Assembly: GCA_003446605.1 (NCBI GenBank)
Contig: DMDF01000152.1
Location: forward strand, 1 to 11,816
From: Anaerolineaceae bacterium
Lineage (GTDB): Bacteria; Chloroflexota; Anaerolineae; Anaerolineales; Anaerolineaceae
Direction: 5' to 3'
Length of the DNA: 11,816 nt
The position numbers and the translations under genes are program-made. The notes beneath the pieces are model-generated. The model made no database searches. It was not told the DNA's origin and saw nothing but the letters and a program-made list of their open reading frames with translations. Shown here piece after piece: positions 1 to 7,190 of this stretch; position 1 is the first letter of the stretch; each line of letters starts with the position of its first letter.

Positions 1-385
1 CCAGAACATCATCGATGGATAGCTTTTCTTCAACTAATGTAGCCAGAGGTTTTGGGAATGATCTCTCTACCAGGGTTTTAACAATGCGGTCGCGGCTGTA
101 TTGCAGATATTTCCCGTTGAGAAATATGCCTTGTTCCCAGGAGGGATTACCAAATCCGATCAGATCATCTCCTGTTTCGTCCAATAGACGTCGGAAAAGT
201 CTGGTGTTTATCTCAAAGGAAAGGTCATACGCTTTCCCGCCCCCCTCATAACAAGCTTTCATGACCGAATAACAGTAATCTTCGTCAAATAACTTCCACA
301 GAAGCTCCCGACGATACAAAAAGCGGAATTGGTTGAATGGATCTCCACCAAGAATGGAGGGGGGAATACGTTCGTTTTTGCTCAT
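1..385 (-). CDS. Unrecognised protein, N-terminal 128 residues, cut by window edge
   Basis: An open frame starts at ATG 383-385 and runs off the left end of the window without a stop, so only the first 128 residues are visible. AGAGG lies about 7 nt before the ATG and supports this start. It begins 17 nt after the stop of the amidohydrolase gene on the same strand, so it is probably the fourth gene of the LacI-headed operon. The peptide starts MSKNERIPPSILGGDPF and has no signal peptide or membrane segment. It includes an EGGGKAYDLSF stretch that could be an early TIM-barrel strand, but this is a guess. I do not recognise the family. A role with the neighbouring sugar or nucleoside enzymes is inferred from position only. 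Confidence 0.75.
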   Translation of the reverse strand, partial: MSKNERIPPSILGGDPFNQFRFLYRRELLWKLFDEDYCYSVMKACYEGGGKAYDLSFEINTRLFRRLLDETGDDLIGFGNPSWEQGIFLNGKYLQYSRDRIVKTLVERSFPKPLATLVEEKLSIDDVL

Positions 386-402
386 TGTTGATCCTCTCTT
401 TT

Positions 403-1719
403 TTATTTCAACCCAGCTCGTATCATGAGTGAATAGGTGGCTTGTTGCACGGCATCGAATGCTTCTTCTATATCTAATGTCAATACCTGTCTATCAGCCA
501 TCAATACTTTTCCGGCGACTACTGTATGGCTTACATCTCCGGCATTGGCTGCATAAACGATTTGCTCTTTGATGTTTTGGTGTCTTCCTTCGATCAATGG
601 CCACAGATGTGGCTGGTTCAGATCCAGCAGGATCAAATCCGCCTGTTTCCCTACTTCCAGAGAACCGATTTCTGACCCCATACCCAAGATTTGAGCGCCA
701 TTACGGGTTGCCATATCAAGCATCGTATGGACGGGCATGTCAGTTGCGTCATTACGTCCCAATTTTTGCAGCATGGCACCCAGGCGCATTTCCTCGAACA
801 TATCCAGATTATTGTTTGATAGATTGGAATCTGTTCCCAGACCAACCATGAGACCGGCAGTCAGATACTCCGGTATCGGGGCGATACCGGAAGCTAATTT
901 CATGTTGCTGCTGGGGTTATATGCAAGCCCAACTCCATTCTGAACAAGCACCGAGACGTCGTTTTCTGTCAGATGGACCCCATGTGCCACGCTTAACCGT
1001 GGGCTTAAAACACCTGCGCGCTGCAGCATTGCGGTAGGGGTACAACCGTAACGTTCTCGGATGGCATCATTTTCCCATCGGGTTTCTGAAAGGTGCGTGT
1101 GCATCACGACATCATATTTTTCTGCCAGTGTGGTGATCTCAATGTAGTCTTCTAAAGAAAGGGAATAGGGTGCATGAGGTCCAAAACCCGGGGTGATGAG
1201 CGGACTGCGCTCTTTCCATTCCACGACGAATTTCTCTGCACTCGCAATGCTTTCACCTACATTGGGGGTTGTAGTGATGATCTGAGGCACCAATATCGCT
1301 CTCAATCCCGATCGCAGTGCCACTTGCGCGCAGGCGTCAGGAAAGCGGTATATATCTATAAATGTCGTGATCCCACCACGGATCATTTCCAACTGATTCA
1401 TTAATGCTGAGGCGTACATGATTTCATAGGTATAGGAACGGTCGAGCGGGAAACAAATTTCGTCTAGCCAGCGGTTCAAAGGCAAGTCTTCACAAATACC
1501 ACGGGTCAAAGTTTCGTGCATATGCACATCTACCAACCCTGGTAGTATTGCTTTTGAACGGGCATCAATTTCCTGGTCAGCAGTGAAATCCAGGTCTTTC
1601 CCCAGCGCGGTGATGCGCCCATCCTGAATGGCAATATCCGTCTCAGCCAATATGCGACGTTCATCATCCTGAGTAATCAGTAACCCGTTTCGGATGAGCA
1701 AGTCTATGGTTTGAGGCAT
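403..1719 (-). CDS. Amidohydrolase, MTA/SAH deaminase-like (TRZ/ATZ family)
   Basis: This 438-residue metal-dependent amidohydrolase is full length for the TRZ/ATZ and MtaD group, which deaminates 5'-methylthioadenosine, S-adenosylhomocysteine, 5'-deoxyadenosine or related ring amines. The barrel is flanked by the usual small beta-sandwich: residues 1-60 and about 355-410, the latter with GSLEVGKQADLILLD. The metal and catalytic set is visible: HMH at 66-68, H182 in GPHAPYS, H209 and E212 in HTHLSE, H246 in VAHG, and D297 in GTDSNLSNNNLDMFEEMR. The last motif is typical of the nucleoside-deaminase branch. The start is ATG 1719 with a weak purine-rich AGAGAAA upstream. It lies 37 nt after the RpiB-epimerase fusion and belongs to the same operon. 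The exact substrate is not determined. MTA/SAH or 5'-deoxyadenosine deamination is plausible, and guanine- or triazine-type hydrolases remain possible. The protein is cytoplasmic. Confidence 0.88.
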   Translation of the reverse strand: MPQTIDLLIRNGLLITQDDERRILAETDIAIQDGRITALGKDLDFTADQEIDARSKAILPGLVDVHMHETLTRGICEDLPLNRWLDEICFPLDRSYTYEIMYASALMNQLEMIRGGITTFIDIYRFPDACAQVALRSGLRAILVPQIITTTPNVGESIASAEKFVVEWKERSPLITPGFGPHAPYSLSLEDYIEITTLAEKYDVVMHTHLSETRWENDAIRERYGCTPTAMLQRAGVLSPRLSVAHGVHLTENDVSVLVQNGVGLAYNPSSNMKLASGIAPIPEYLTAGLMVGLGTDSNLSNNNLDMFEEMRLGAMLQKLGRNDATDMPVHTMLDMATRNGAQILGMGSEIGSLEVGKQADLILLDLNQPHLWPLIEGRHQNIKEQIVYAANAGDVSHTVVAGKVLMADRQVLTLDIEEAFDAVQQATYSLMIRAGLK

Positions 1720-1756
1720 CAGTTTCTCTTCGCTTTTCTTAATTTGTAATCATTAA

Positions 1757-3073
1757 TTACATAAACACACCGCATGCTTTTAGAAAATCTGCTGTTTGTT
1801 GAACCGCGCTGGTATCATCCGGCAAGGGTAGGATTTCTGCCGAAATAACACCCCGGTAACCAATGTCAAACAATGTACGAAGTACAGATTTCAAATTGAT
1901 ATGACCTTGCCCTGGAGCCTGACGGTTGCTATCCGCAATATGGAGGTACCCCAGATGTTCACCGACCATCCGTAAGGTTGCATGGAGATCCACCTCTTCA
2001 ATATTCATGTGGAATGTATCCAATAATATTTTCAAATTATTACTACTGCCCACTTCTTCAATGAAATCTATCGCTTGTGCTGCTGTATTTATGCAATTAA
2101 TTTCATACCGATTGATGGCTTCTAATAGAAGGGAGACACCTTGTGTCTCTGCATGTTCACAACAGATGCGTATGCTCTCAAGCAGGTTACTATGTTGTAG
2201 TGATTGTTCTGCTTTTGACCCGCTGAATTTTCCGCGTACTCCGCCCAGAATTACAGCAGAATCCAATTGGTGAGCCAGATTGATGATCTCTTCTAGCCGC
2301 TTTACTGCGGCTGAGCGTAGATCTGGATCGATGGCGCTCAGGCACAAATGATCGTGAAGGCAACCTTGACCGGTAGCGATGGCAGTAACATGCAGTGAAT
2401 ACTTATCGGTTAATGTTCTCAATTGCTCATATGAAAGATCATCTGCATAGCGCATGCTCAATTCCACATTGTGAAATCCGGATTTATGCAAAGAGGCAAA
2501 ACCCTCTTCGATATTTCCGGCATATAATACGGGGCTAAAAAAAGTTTCTTGAGTCGATAAAGCCACTGCATATTGAAAAACATTCGGATCAAAATCTGGA
2601 TTAACCATGTTGGAATCATCCGACATGAACCGATCTAGCATTCGCACGCGAGCAATATGGCGACCACCTTCAAATGGTGTGTTCAACCATTCGGTCACGA
2701 TCTCAGGCATCTGTTCCAGGCTGACAACCCAGGCGCCCATTGCCAGAACATTGGCATCATTGTGGGCACGAGCCAGGTGAGCGGTGAAGACGTTGTGGCA
2801 TAAAGCGGCTCGTGCCCCTTTCACTTTGTTGGCTGCGATGGATGCACCAATTCCAGAACCACACAATACAATTCCCTTATCGTTCTTGCTCTCTGCAACT
2901 GCTTTGGCGACTTTTTGGGCATACACGTTATAATCCACGACGACATCACCCGAAAATGTTCCCATATCCATCACTTCTATGCCTTGCTTTTTCAAGAAAG
3001 CGACAATTGCTTCCTTGAGTTGTATGGATACATGGTCCCCACCAATAAAAATTCGTTTCACGGTTTTTTCCAT
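1757..3073 (-). CDS. RpiB-family sugar-phosphate isomerase fused to TIM-barrel sugar epimerase/isomerase
   Basis: This 438-residue two-domain protein combines two enzymes. Residues 5-150 are a complete RpiB/LacAB-type aldose-ketose phosphate isomerase: D13-H14 near the N-terminus, catalytic C71 in LCGSGIGASIAANK, HNDAN at 104-108, and phosphate-binding-type R138 and R142 in GGRHIARVR. One usual Arg in the 'LGAR' strand is Trp here (W115). Residues about 168-438 are a xylose-isomerase-like TIM barrel of the D-tagatose 3-epimerase/hydroxypyruvate isomerase group. Its metal ligands are probably E318, D352, H378 and E413, with HIADSNRQAPGQGH at 378-391. RpiB alone is usually about 150 residues and the barrel about 270-290, so this is a true fusion that could channel a sugar or its phosphate between an isomerase and an epimerase. 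The start ATG is 6 nt after the LacI stop and lacks a clear Shine-Dalgarno, which suggests translational coupling. The substrate is unknown. Confidence 0.87.
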   Translation of the reverse strand: MEKTVKRIFIGGDHVSIQLKEAIVAFLKKQGIEVMDMGTFSGDVVVDYNVYAQKVAKAVAESKNDKGIVLCGSGIGASIAANKVKGARAALCHNVFTAHLARAHNDANVLAMGAWVVSLEQMPEIVTEWLNTPFEGGRHIARVRMLDRFMSDDSNMVNPDFDPNVFQYAVALSTQETFFSPVLYAGNIEEGFASLHKSGFHNVELSMRYADDLSYEQLRTLTDKYSLHVTAIATGQGCLHDHLCLSAIDPDLRSAAVKRLEEIINLAHQLDSAVILGGVRGKFSGSKAEQSLQHSNLLESIRICCEHAETQGVSLLLEAINRYEINCINTAAQAIDFIEEVGSSNNLKILLDTFHMNIEEVDLHATLRMVGEHLGYLHIADSNRQAPGQGHINLKSVLRTLFDIGYRGVISAEILPLPDDTSAVQQTADFLKACGVFM

Positions 3074-3079
3074 TATTTA

Positions 3080-4102
3080 TTAAGAATGCTGTGGTGAAAC
3101 TGCCCCGCTTGATTCCCGAACGATCAGACGAACACTCAAAGGTGTAAGTACTTCTTCAGGTGGTTTTTGTTTTTCTATCAAAGCAATAAGAAGTTTTGCG
3201 CCATTCTGTCCCATCTCGAATTTCGGTAGGTGCACTGTGGTCAATGCCGGGCAGGTAAATGCTGATTGGGCGATATCATCAAAACCTACCAGTGAAAAAT
3301 CATCAGGCACATGCAAGCCTGCTTCATGCAATGCGCGTAAACCACCAATAGCCATGATGTCGTTGTAGGCAAAAATGGCTGTGGGAGGATTCTCTATTGC
3401 CAGAAGTTCTTGCACTGCTCTGCGACCATCTTCCAAAATAAAACCACCTTTGACAACCAGACTATCATCAAATGGGATACCATTCTTTTTCAATGTGGTC
3501 TGGTACCCTTCAAATCGACCGCTGCTGTGGCTGAGATCTACCGGTCTGCTGATGTATCCGATACGGCGATGCCCCAGGTCAATTAAGTGTTGGGTTGCAA
3601 GGTTGCCTCCCTCAACGTTATCGGCTACCACTGCTGGCACGGCTTCGTGTGGAACCAATCGATCAATAACGACTGTCTGAATGCCATACCCTTTCAATTT
3701 ATGGTAAGGTTCGAATATATTGGTGCCTGGGATCCAGATCACACCAGGGACCCGTTGGGCATGGAACATATTTACATATTGAATCTCCCGATCTAAATCT
3801 GAGGCGGAATGACATAACATGACCGAATATCCCCGTTCAAAGGCGATTGATTCGATGCCTCGAGCCACTTCAGGAAAATATGGATTGTGAGTATCCGGAA
3901 CGATCAGTCCGATAGTTTTGGAACGTTGCAGTCGAAGATTGCGTGCTAGAGCATTGGGTTGATATCCAGTCTGGCGGATGACTTCCCGCACCCGTTCAGC
4001 CGTCTCTTTGGAGACGGGACGCGGTCCGTCATTGACTACATATGAAACAGTCGCTCTGGATACCCCTGCTATTCGTGCAACATCATCAGCCGTAACACCC
4101 AT
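3080..4102 (-). CDS. LacI-family transcriptional regulator
   Basis: This 340-residue protein has the standard LacI architecture. An N-terminal helix-turn-helix spans residues 4-23 (TADDVARIAGVSRATVSYVV). The hinge helix is around 49-58 (PNALARNLRL), and a periplasmic-binding-protein-like effector domain runs from about 62 (KTIGLIVPDTHNPYF) to 330. It binds DNA as a dimer and should respond to a sugar or nucleoside-type ligand. It is the first gene of the minus-strand operon; the isomerase fusion starts 6 nt after its stop. The start is ATG 4102 with AGAGGG about 7 nt upstream. Tandem operator-like repeats just upstream of the gene imply that it represses its own operon. The effector is unknown, but is likely a substrate or intermediate of the downstream enzymes. 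Confidence 0.95.
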   Translation of the reverse strand: MGVTADDVARIAGVSRATVSYVVNDGPRPVSKETAERVREVIRQTGYQPNALARNLRLQRSKTIGLIVPDTHNPYFPEVARGIESIAFERGYSVMLCHSASDLDREIQYVNMFHAQRVPGVIWIPGTNIFEPYHKLKGYGIQTVVIDRLVPHEAVPAVVADNVEGGNLATQHLIDLGHRRIGYISRPVDLSHSSGRFEGYQTTLKKNGIPFDDSLVVKGGFILEDGRRAVQELLAIENPPTAIFAYNDIMAIGGLRALHEAGLHVPDDFSLVGFDDIAQSAFTCPALTTVHLPKFEMGQNGAKLLIALIEKQKPPEEVLTPLSVRLIVRESSGAVSPQHS

Positions 4103-4130
4103 ACGTTAACCCTCTTTCTATATATTCTAA

Positions 4131-4165
4131 TCGTGTAGTCTAAACGTGTTGTCTAAACGTGTAGA
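4131..4165 (-). promoter_or_regulatory. Tandem LacI-type operator candidates
   Basis: The 12-mer GTCTAAACGTGT occurs twice, at 4138-4149 and 4151-4162, offset by 13 bp. A further partial copy, CGTGTAG, lies at 4132-4138. The second copy extends to TCTAAACGTGTAGA (4152-4165), which is palindromic except at one symmetric pair and has the central CG typical of LacI-family operators. The repeats sit immediately downstream of the -10 element, where bound repressor would block transcription. Assignment to the adjacent LacI protein is inferred. Confidence 0.65.
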
Positions 4166-4173
4166 TTTAAACT

Positions 4174-4179
4174 ATTATA
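4174..4179 (-). promoter_or_regulatory. -10 element of the LacI operon promoter
   Basis: A perfect TATAAT on the minus strand, within TTGTATAATAG, lies about 72 nt upstream of the LacI start. No good -35 hexamer is found at 17 bp. An A/T tract fills the spacer, and TTGTAG lies about 20 bp upstream. Transcription would start near 4167, right before the operator-like repeats. Confidence 0.55.
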
Positions 4180-4552
4180 CAATTTTTTTTATAAAAAAGC
4201 TACAATGTTTTTGACGATTTTCTTCACAAACTAAACCGGAAATTAATCGAAAAAATCGCATCCATTAAGATGCCCTTTATTCTAAGGAAAGTAGGTTTTT
4301 AGGAATGATCTAAATATCTTCAATACCCCCGGGTAAGAATAAACAAGTCATCTCCTTTGTTAATTACTTATAAGAAACATTCATTCCCCCTGCGCGTTTA
4401 TTTCCTACATTAATAGAAATTATTCACTGGTAAATGTGTGTCTTTATCTGCGATATGCAGGAAGATTCGATAAAAATCAGATACGATCCTTTTATTCACG
4501 TATTGGATCATCCCTGAAGGCAGTCTTTGAGTGCCTTATTAAATAAAATTAC

Positions 4553-4583
4553 TTTACATCAGAAGAATTTCATTTGATGTAAA
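4553..4583 (-). terminator. Possible terminator downstream of infC
   Basis: A 9-bp perfect inverted repeat, TTTACATCA/TGATGTAAA, has a 13-nt loop. On the minus strand it is followed by a T-rich stretch (GTAATTTTATTT). The stem is AT-rich and the T-tract is interrupted, so termination strength is uncertain. It lies about 90 bp after the infC stop. Confidence 0.4.
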
Positions 4584-4671
4584 CAGCTCTATTGTCTTCC
4601 TCGATTTGGGGACAATTCCCTTGTAAATGAGGTAATGATAGAGATTTGCTGCCCTGATCGGAAAAGTCAGT

Positions 4672-5193
4672 CTATTTTATTTGTTTTTGTGGTGCGAGCA
4701 GCATATTCATTGAACGACCTTCCATTGAAGGTGCTTTTTCTATGACAGCCACGTCCTGCAGATCCTTCGCGATCTCTTTCAAGTCTTCCAGTGCGATTTC
4801 AGGGTAGGTTACTTCTCTCCCGCGGAAGCGGATGGTGACCAGCACCTTCATGCCATGCTCCAACCAACCTCGTGCATCTTCCACTTTAAATCCACGATGA
4901 TGCTCATTGGTTTTTGGGCGCAGGCGGATCTCTTTGATCTCCACTTTGGTCTGCGCTTTGCGAGCCAGGCGTTCTTTTTTGTTCTGCTCGTATAGATATT
5001 TCCCCAGGTCAAGTATTTTACAAACAGGCGGCTCTGCGTTGGGTGCAACTTCTACCAGATCGAGGTTCGCTTCACGGGCGAGTTGAAGCGCTTTCTCTCT
5101 GGGTACAACACCAATATTCTCCCCATTTTGATCGATCAAACGAACGGTCGCTGACCTTATATCCTCATTTGCTCTTACAGTTGATGTAGCTAT
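4672..5193 (-). CDS. infC: Translation initiation factor IF-3
   Basis: IF-3 binds the 30S subunit, prevents premature 50S joining and checks start-codon/initiator-tRNA pairing. The protein has about 173 residues, normal for the family. An N-terminal domain carries the signature around PPVCKILDLGKYLYEQNKKE, followed by a lysine-rich linker and a C-terminal domain with EIRLRPKTNEHHRGFKV and MKVLVTIRFRGRE. The start is unusual. The strong Shine-Dalgarno AAAGGAG at 5202-5208 is ideally placed (6 nt) before an AUA codon at 5191-5193. The upstream in-frame TTG (5209-5211) lies before the Shine-Dalgarno and the GTG (5200-5202) overlaps it, so neither should be used. Rare start codons are known for infC in other bacteria (AUU in E. 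coli) and underlie autoregulation. It has its own promoter and is separated from thrS by a terminator. The gene's identity is certain; the AUA start is inferred. Confidence 0.95.
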   Translation of the reverse strand: MATSTVRANEDIRSATVRLIDQNGENIGVVPREKALQLAREANLDLVEVAPNAEPPVCKILDLGKYLYEQNKKERLARKAQTKVEIKEIRLRPKTNEHHRGFKVEDARGWLEHGMKVLVTIRFRGREVTYPEIALEDLKEIAKDLQDVAVIEKAPSMEGRSMNMLLAPQKQIK

Positions 5194-5201
5194 ATGATTC
5201 A

Positions 5202-5208
5202 CTCCTTT
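5202..5208 (-). promoter_or_regulatory. Shine-Dalgarno that fixes the infC AUA start
   Basis: AAAGGAG on the minus strand is followed by 8 nt, including the TG that extends the Shine-Dalgarno, before AUA 5193. It overlaps or follows the alternative in-frame TTG and GTG codons, which argues against their use. Confidence 0.7.
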
Positions 5209-5226
5209 CAAGTGTTCAATATTTTG

Positions 5227-5256
5227 ATATTACCATATATTGAAAATACAAGTCAA
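5227..5256 (-). promoter_or_regulatory. infC promoter
   Basis: The minus strand carries TTGACT (5251-5256) as a -35 and TAATAT (5227-5232) as a -10, 18 bp apart. TGG directly before the -10 makes it an extended -10. Transcription should begin near 5220, giving a leader of about 27 nt. It lies between the thrS terminator and infC, so infC can be expressed separately from thrS. Confidence 0.75.
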
Positions 5257-5304
5257 CAAGAAACCTGTTTTTTCCTTTTCGAATGAAGGAAAAAAGGATA
5301 ATAG

Positions 5305-5345
5305 AAAAAAGCAGAGGGGTGCAGTCCACAACCTCTGCTTTTTTT
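5305..5345 (-). terminator. Intrinsic terminator of thrS, probably bidirectional
   Basis: An 8-bp GC-containing stem, AGCAGAGG/CCTCTGCT (5310-5317 with 5332-5339), has a loop of about 14 nt. It is flanked by A-runs on one side and T-runs on the other, so a hairpin plus U-tract forms in either direction. On the minus strand it begins directly after the thrS stop. Confidence 0.9.
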
Positions 5346-5347
5346 AG

Positions 5348-7135
5348 TTATATTTTGGCTGCGATATCCTGTTTCGCCCGACTCAGGAAGTCCTCCAGGC
5401 TTTGCACACCAGGGTTCTCTCCACTGCGCAGGCGCAGCGAAACTTGCTGGTTTTCCATCTCCTGATCGCCGATGATCAGCATGTAGGGTATCTTTTGTTT
5501 TTCAGCATCACGAATTTTTGCATTCATGCGCTCACTGCGGTCATCCAGTTTTACGCGCAGACCAGCCGCGCGCAGCTTCTTATATACCTCGTCTGCATAA
5601 GGGATGTGGCGGTCTGCAATGGGGATGATCATGGCTTGCACCGGCATCAACCACACCGGGAAGGCGCCTGCGTAATGTTCGATCAGCACGCCGAAGAAAC
5701 GTTCCAGGCTGCCCAGCAGCGCGCGGTGAATCATGTAAGGGCGATGTGCTTCCCCATCTTCCCCGATGTAGGTCAGGTCAAATTTATCTGGCAGGTTGAA
5801 ATCGAATTGGATGGTGGATAATTGCCATTCGCGCTGCAGTGCATCTTTGATCTTTAGATCGATCTTTGGACCGTAAAATGCACCGCCGCCCTCATCAATT
5901 TCATAGGCAATACCGGCGCGTTTGAGTGAGGCTTCCAGAGCTGCTTCCGCATCTTTCCATCTTTCCGGATCGCCTACCGCTTTCTCGGGCATAGTACTGA
6001 GATAAGCGCTGAAATTCACAAAACCAAACGCGCGCAGCATATCCAGACAGAAATTGAGCACGAAATCAATTTCATCTGGCATCTGTTCAGGCGAACAGAA
6101 GTGATGCGCGTCATCCTGGGTGAAGCCGCGCACACGCAGTAAGCCGTGCAGTACCCCGCTGCGCTCGTAGCGATAGACCGTGCCCATTTCAGCGAAACGC
6201 ACTGGCAGTTCGCGGTAAGAGCGGATCCTGCTCTTATAGATGTGCACATGGAAGGGGCAGTTCATCGGTTTAATGTAGTATTCCTGCCCTTCGATATCGA
6301 TGGGGGAATACATATTTTCTTTGTAGAATCCGAGATGTCCGGATGTTTCCCATAGCTGTGCTTTGCCGATGTGGGGTGTGTACACAAAATCGTAATCTGC
6401 CTTCTCGTGCTCATCGCGCCAGTAATCTTCGATGATCTTGCGGGTCTTGGCGCCGTTGGGGTGCCACAGGATCAACCCGGAACCAACCTCTTCTACCGAG
6501 CTAAAAAGCTCCAGTTCTTTGCCAAGTTTACGGTGGTCGCGTTTTTTGGCTTCTTCCAGCAGATCAAGGTAGGCTTTCAGATCATCTGGATTCTCCCAGG
6601 CGGTGCCGTAGATGCGTTGCAGCATGGGGCGCTTCTCGTCCCCGCGCCAGTATGCACCGGCTACGTTCAATAATTTAATGGCGCTGGGGTTGATTTCCAT
6701 TGTATCTGCCACATGTGGACCGCGGCACAGATCAATGAAATTCCCGCTGCTGTAAATGGAGAGTTCTGGCTTCTCATCCACAGGGTTGCCGTGTTCGTCG
6801 AACTGCCCTTTTTCAAGGTCTTCGATCAGTTCCAGTTTATAGGGCTGGTCTTTGAAGATCTGTTTGCCCTCTTCTGCCGTGATGACCTTTTTCTCGAAGG
6901 GGATATGCTCTTTGATGAGCTTGCGCATGCGCGCTTCGATCTCTTTCAGATCTTCCGGCGTCAACGCACGCGGTAGATCAAAGTCATAATAAAAACCGGT
7001 ATCAATGGCGGGACCAATGGCGATCTTGGCGTTGGGGAAGCGTTCCAATACCGCGGATGCCATGATGTGCGCAGTCGAATGACGCACCTTATACAGGTGA
7101 GAATCTTCGTATCGTTCTTTTTTACCGTTGCTCAT
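5348..7135 (-). CDS. thrS: Threonyl-tRNA synthetase lacking the TGS domain
   Basis: This class II synthetase charges tRNA-Thr and edits mischarged Ser-tRNA. The protein has 595 residues against about 640 usual. The editing domain is intact, with HxxxH at H19/H23 and C137 and H141 in CRGPH. The catalytic core shows zinc ligands C293, H344 and H470 and motif 2 around RYERSGVLHGLLRVRGF. The anticodon-binding domain spans about 495-595. Only 18 residues precede the editing motif, so the N-terminal TGS domain (about 60 residues) is missing. The start at ATG 7135 is chosen because GGAGG sits 5 nt upstream. A longer frame to 7210 is open but runs through the T-box terminator and is not coding. Expression is controlled by the T-box leader upstream. 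A strong terminator follows the stop. Confidence 0.97.
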   Translation of the reverse strand: MSNGKKERYEDSHLYKVRHSTAHIMASAVLERFPNAKIAIGPAIDTGFYYDFDLPRALTPEDLKEIEARMRKLIKEHIPFEKKVITAEEGKQIFKDQPYKLELIEDLEKGQFDEHGNPVDEKPELSIYSSGNFIDLCRGPHVADTMEINPSAIKLLNVAGAYWRGDEKRPMLQRIYGTAWENPDDLKAYLDLLEEAKKRDHRKLGKELELFSSVEEVGSGLILWHPNGAKTRKIIEDYWRDEHEKADYDFVYTPHIGKAQLWETSGHLGFYKENMYSPIDIEGQEYYIKPMNCPFHVHIYKSRIRSYRELPVRFAEMGTVYRYERSGVLHGLLRVRGFTQDDAHHFCSPEQMPDEIDFVLNFCLDMLRAFGFVNFSAYLSTMPEKAVGDPERWKDAEAALEASLKRAGIAYEIDEGGGAFYGPKIDLKIKDALQREWQLSTIQFDFNLPDKFDLTYIGEDGEAHRPYMIHRALLGSLERFFGVLIEHYAGAFPVWLMPVQAMIIPIADRHIPYADEVYKKLRAAGLRVKLDDRSERMNAKIRDAEKQKIPYMLIIGDQEMENQQVSLRLRSGENPGVQSLEDFLSRAKQDIAAKI

Positions 7136-7161
7136 ATTAACCTCCATTATGTATATTAAGC

Positions 7162-7190
7162 AAAAAACCCGACCCATTGCTGGGGCGGGA
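7162..7190 (-). terminator. T-box regulated terminator
   Basis: GC-rich strands CCCGCCC and GGGTCGGG can form a stem followed by six Ts, about 30 nt before the thrS start. It is mutually exclusive with the antiterminator. Confidence 0.9.

Larger units (their letters stand above)
4103..4671. other. Gene-free AT-rich spacer between infC and the LacI operon
   Basis: This 569 bp stretch holds the LacI promoter and operator at its left end and a possible infC terminator at 4553-4583. A second, weaker inverted repeat, ATTGTC/GACAAT, spans about 4591-4616. I find no credible coding frame. In particular there is no L35 or L20 ribosomal protein gene downstream of infC. I see no tRNA or recognised riboswitch in it. 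Confidence 0.6.

Noticed and set aside
4132..4172. Short repeats near LacI as a CRISPR array
   Set aside because: There are only two full 12-mer copies 13 bp apart, with no spacers; they fit operators.
5402..6976. Several plus-strand open frames inside thrS
   Set aside because: They are antisense shadows of a well-supported gene and match no protein family.
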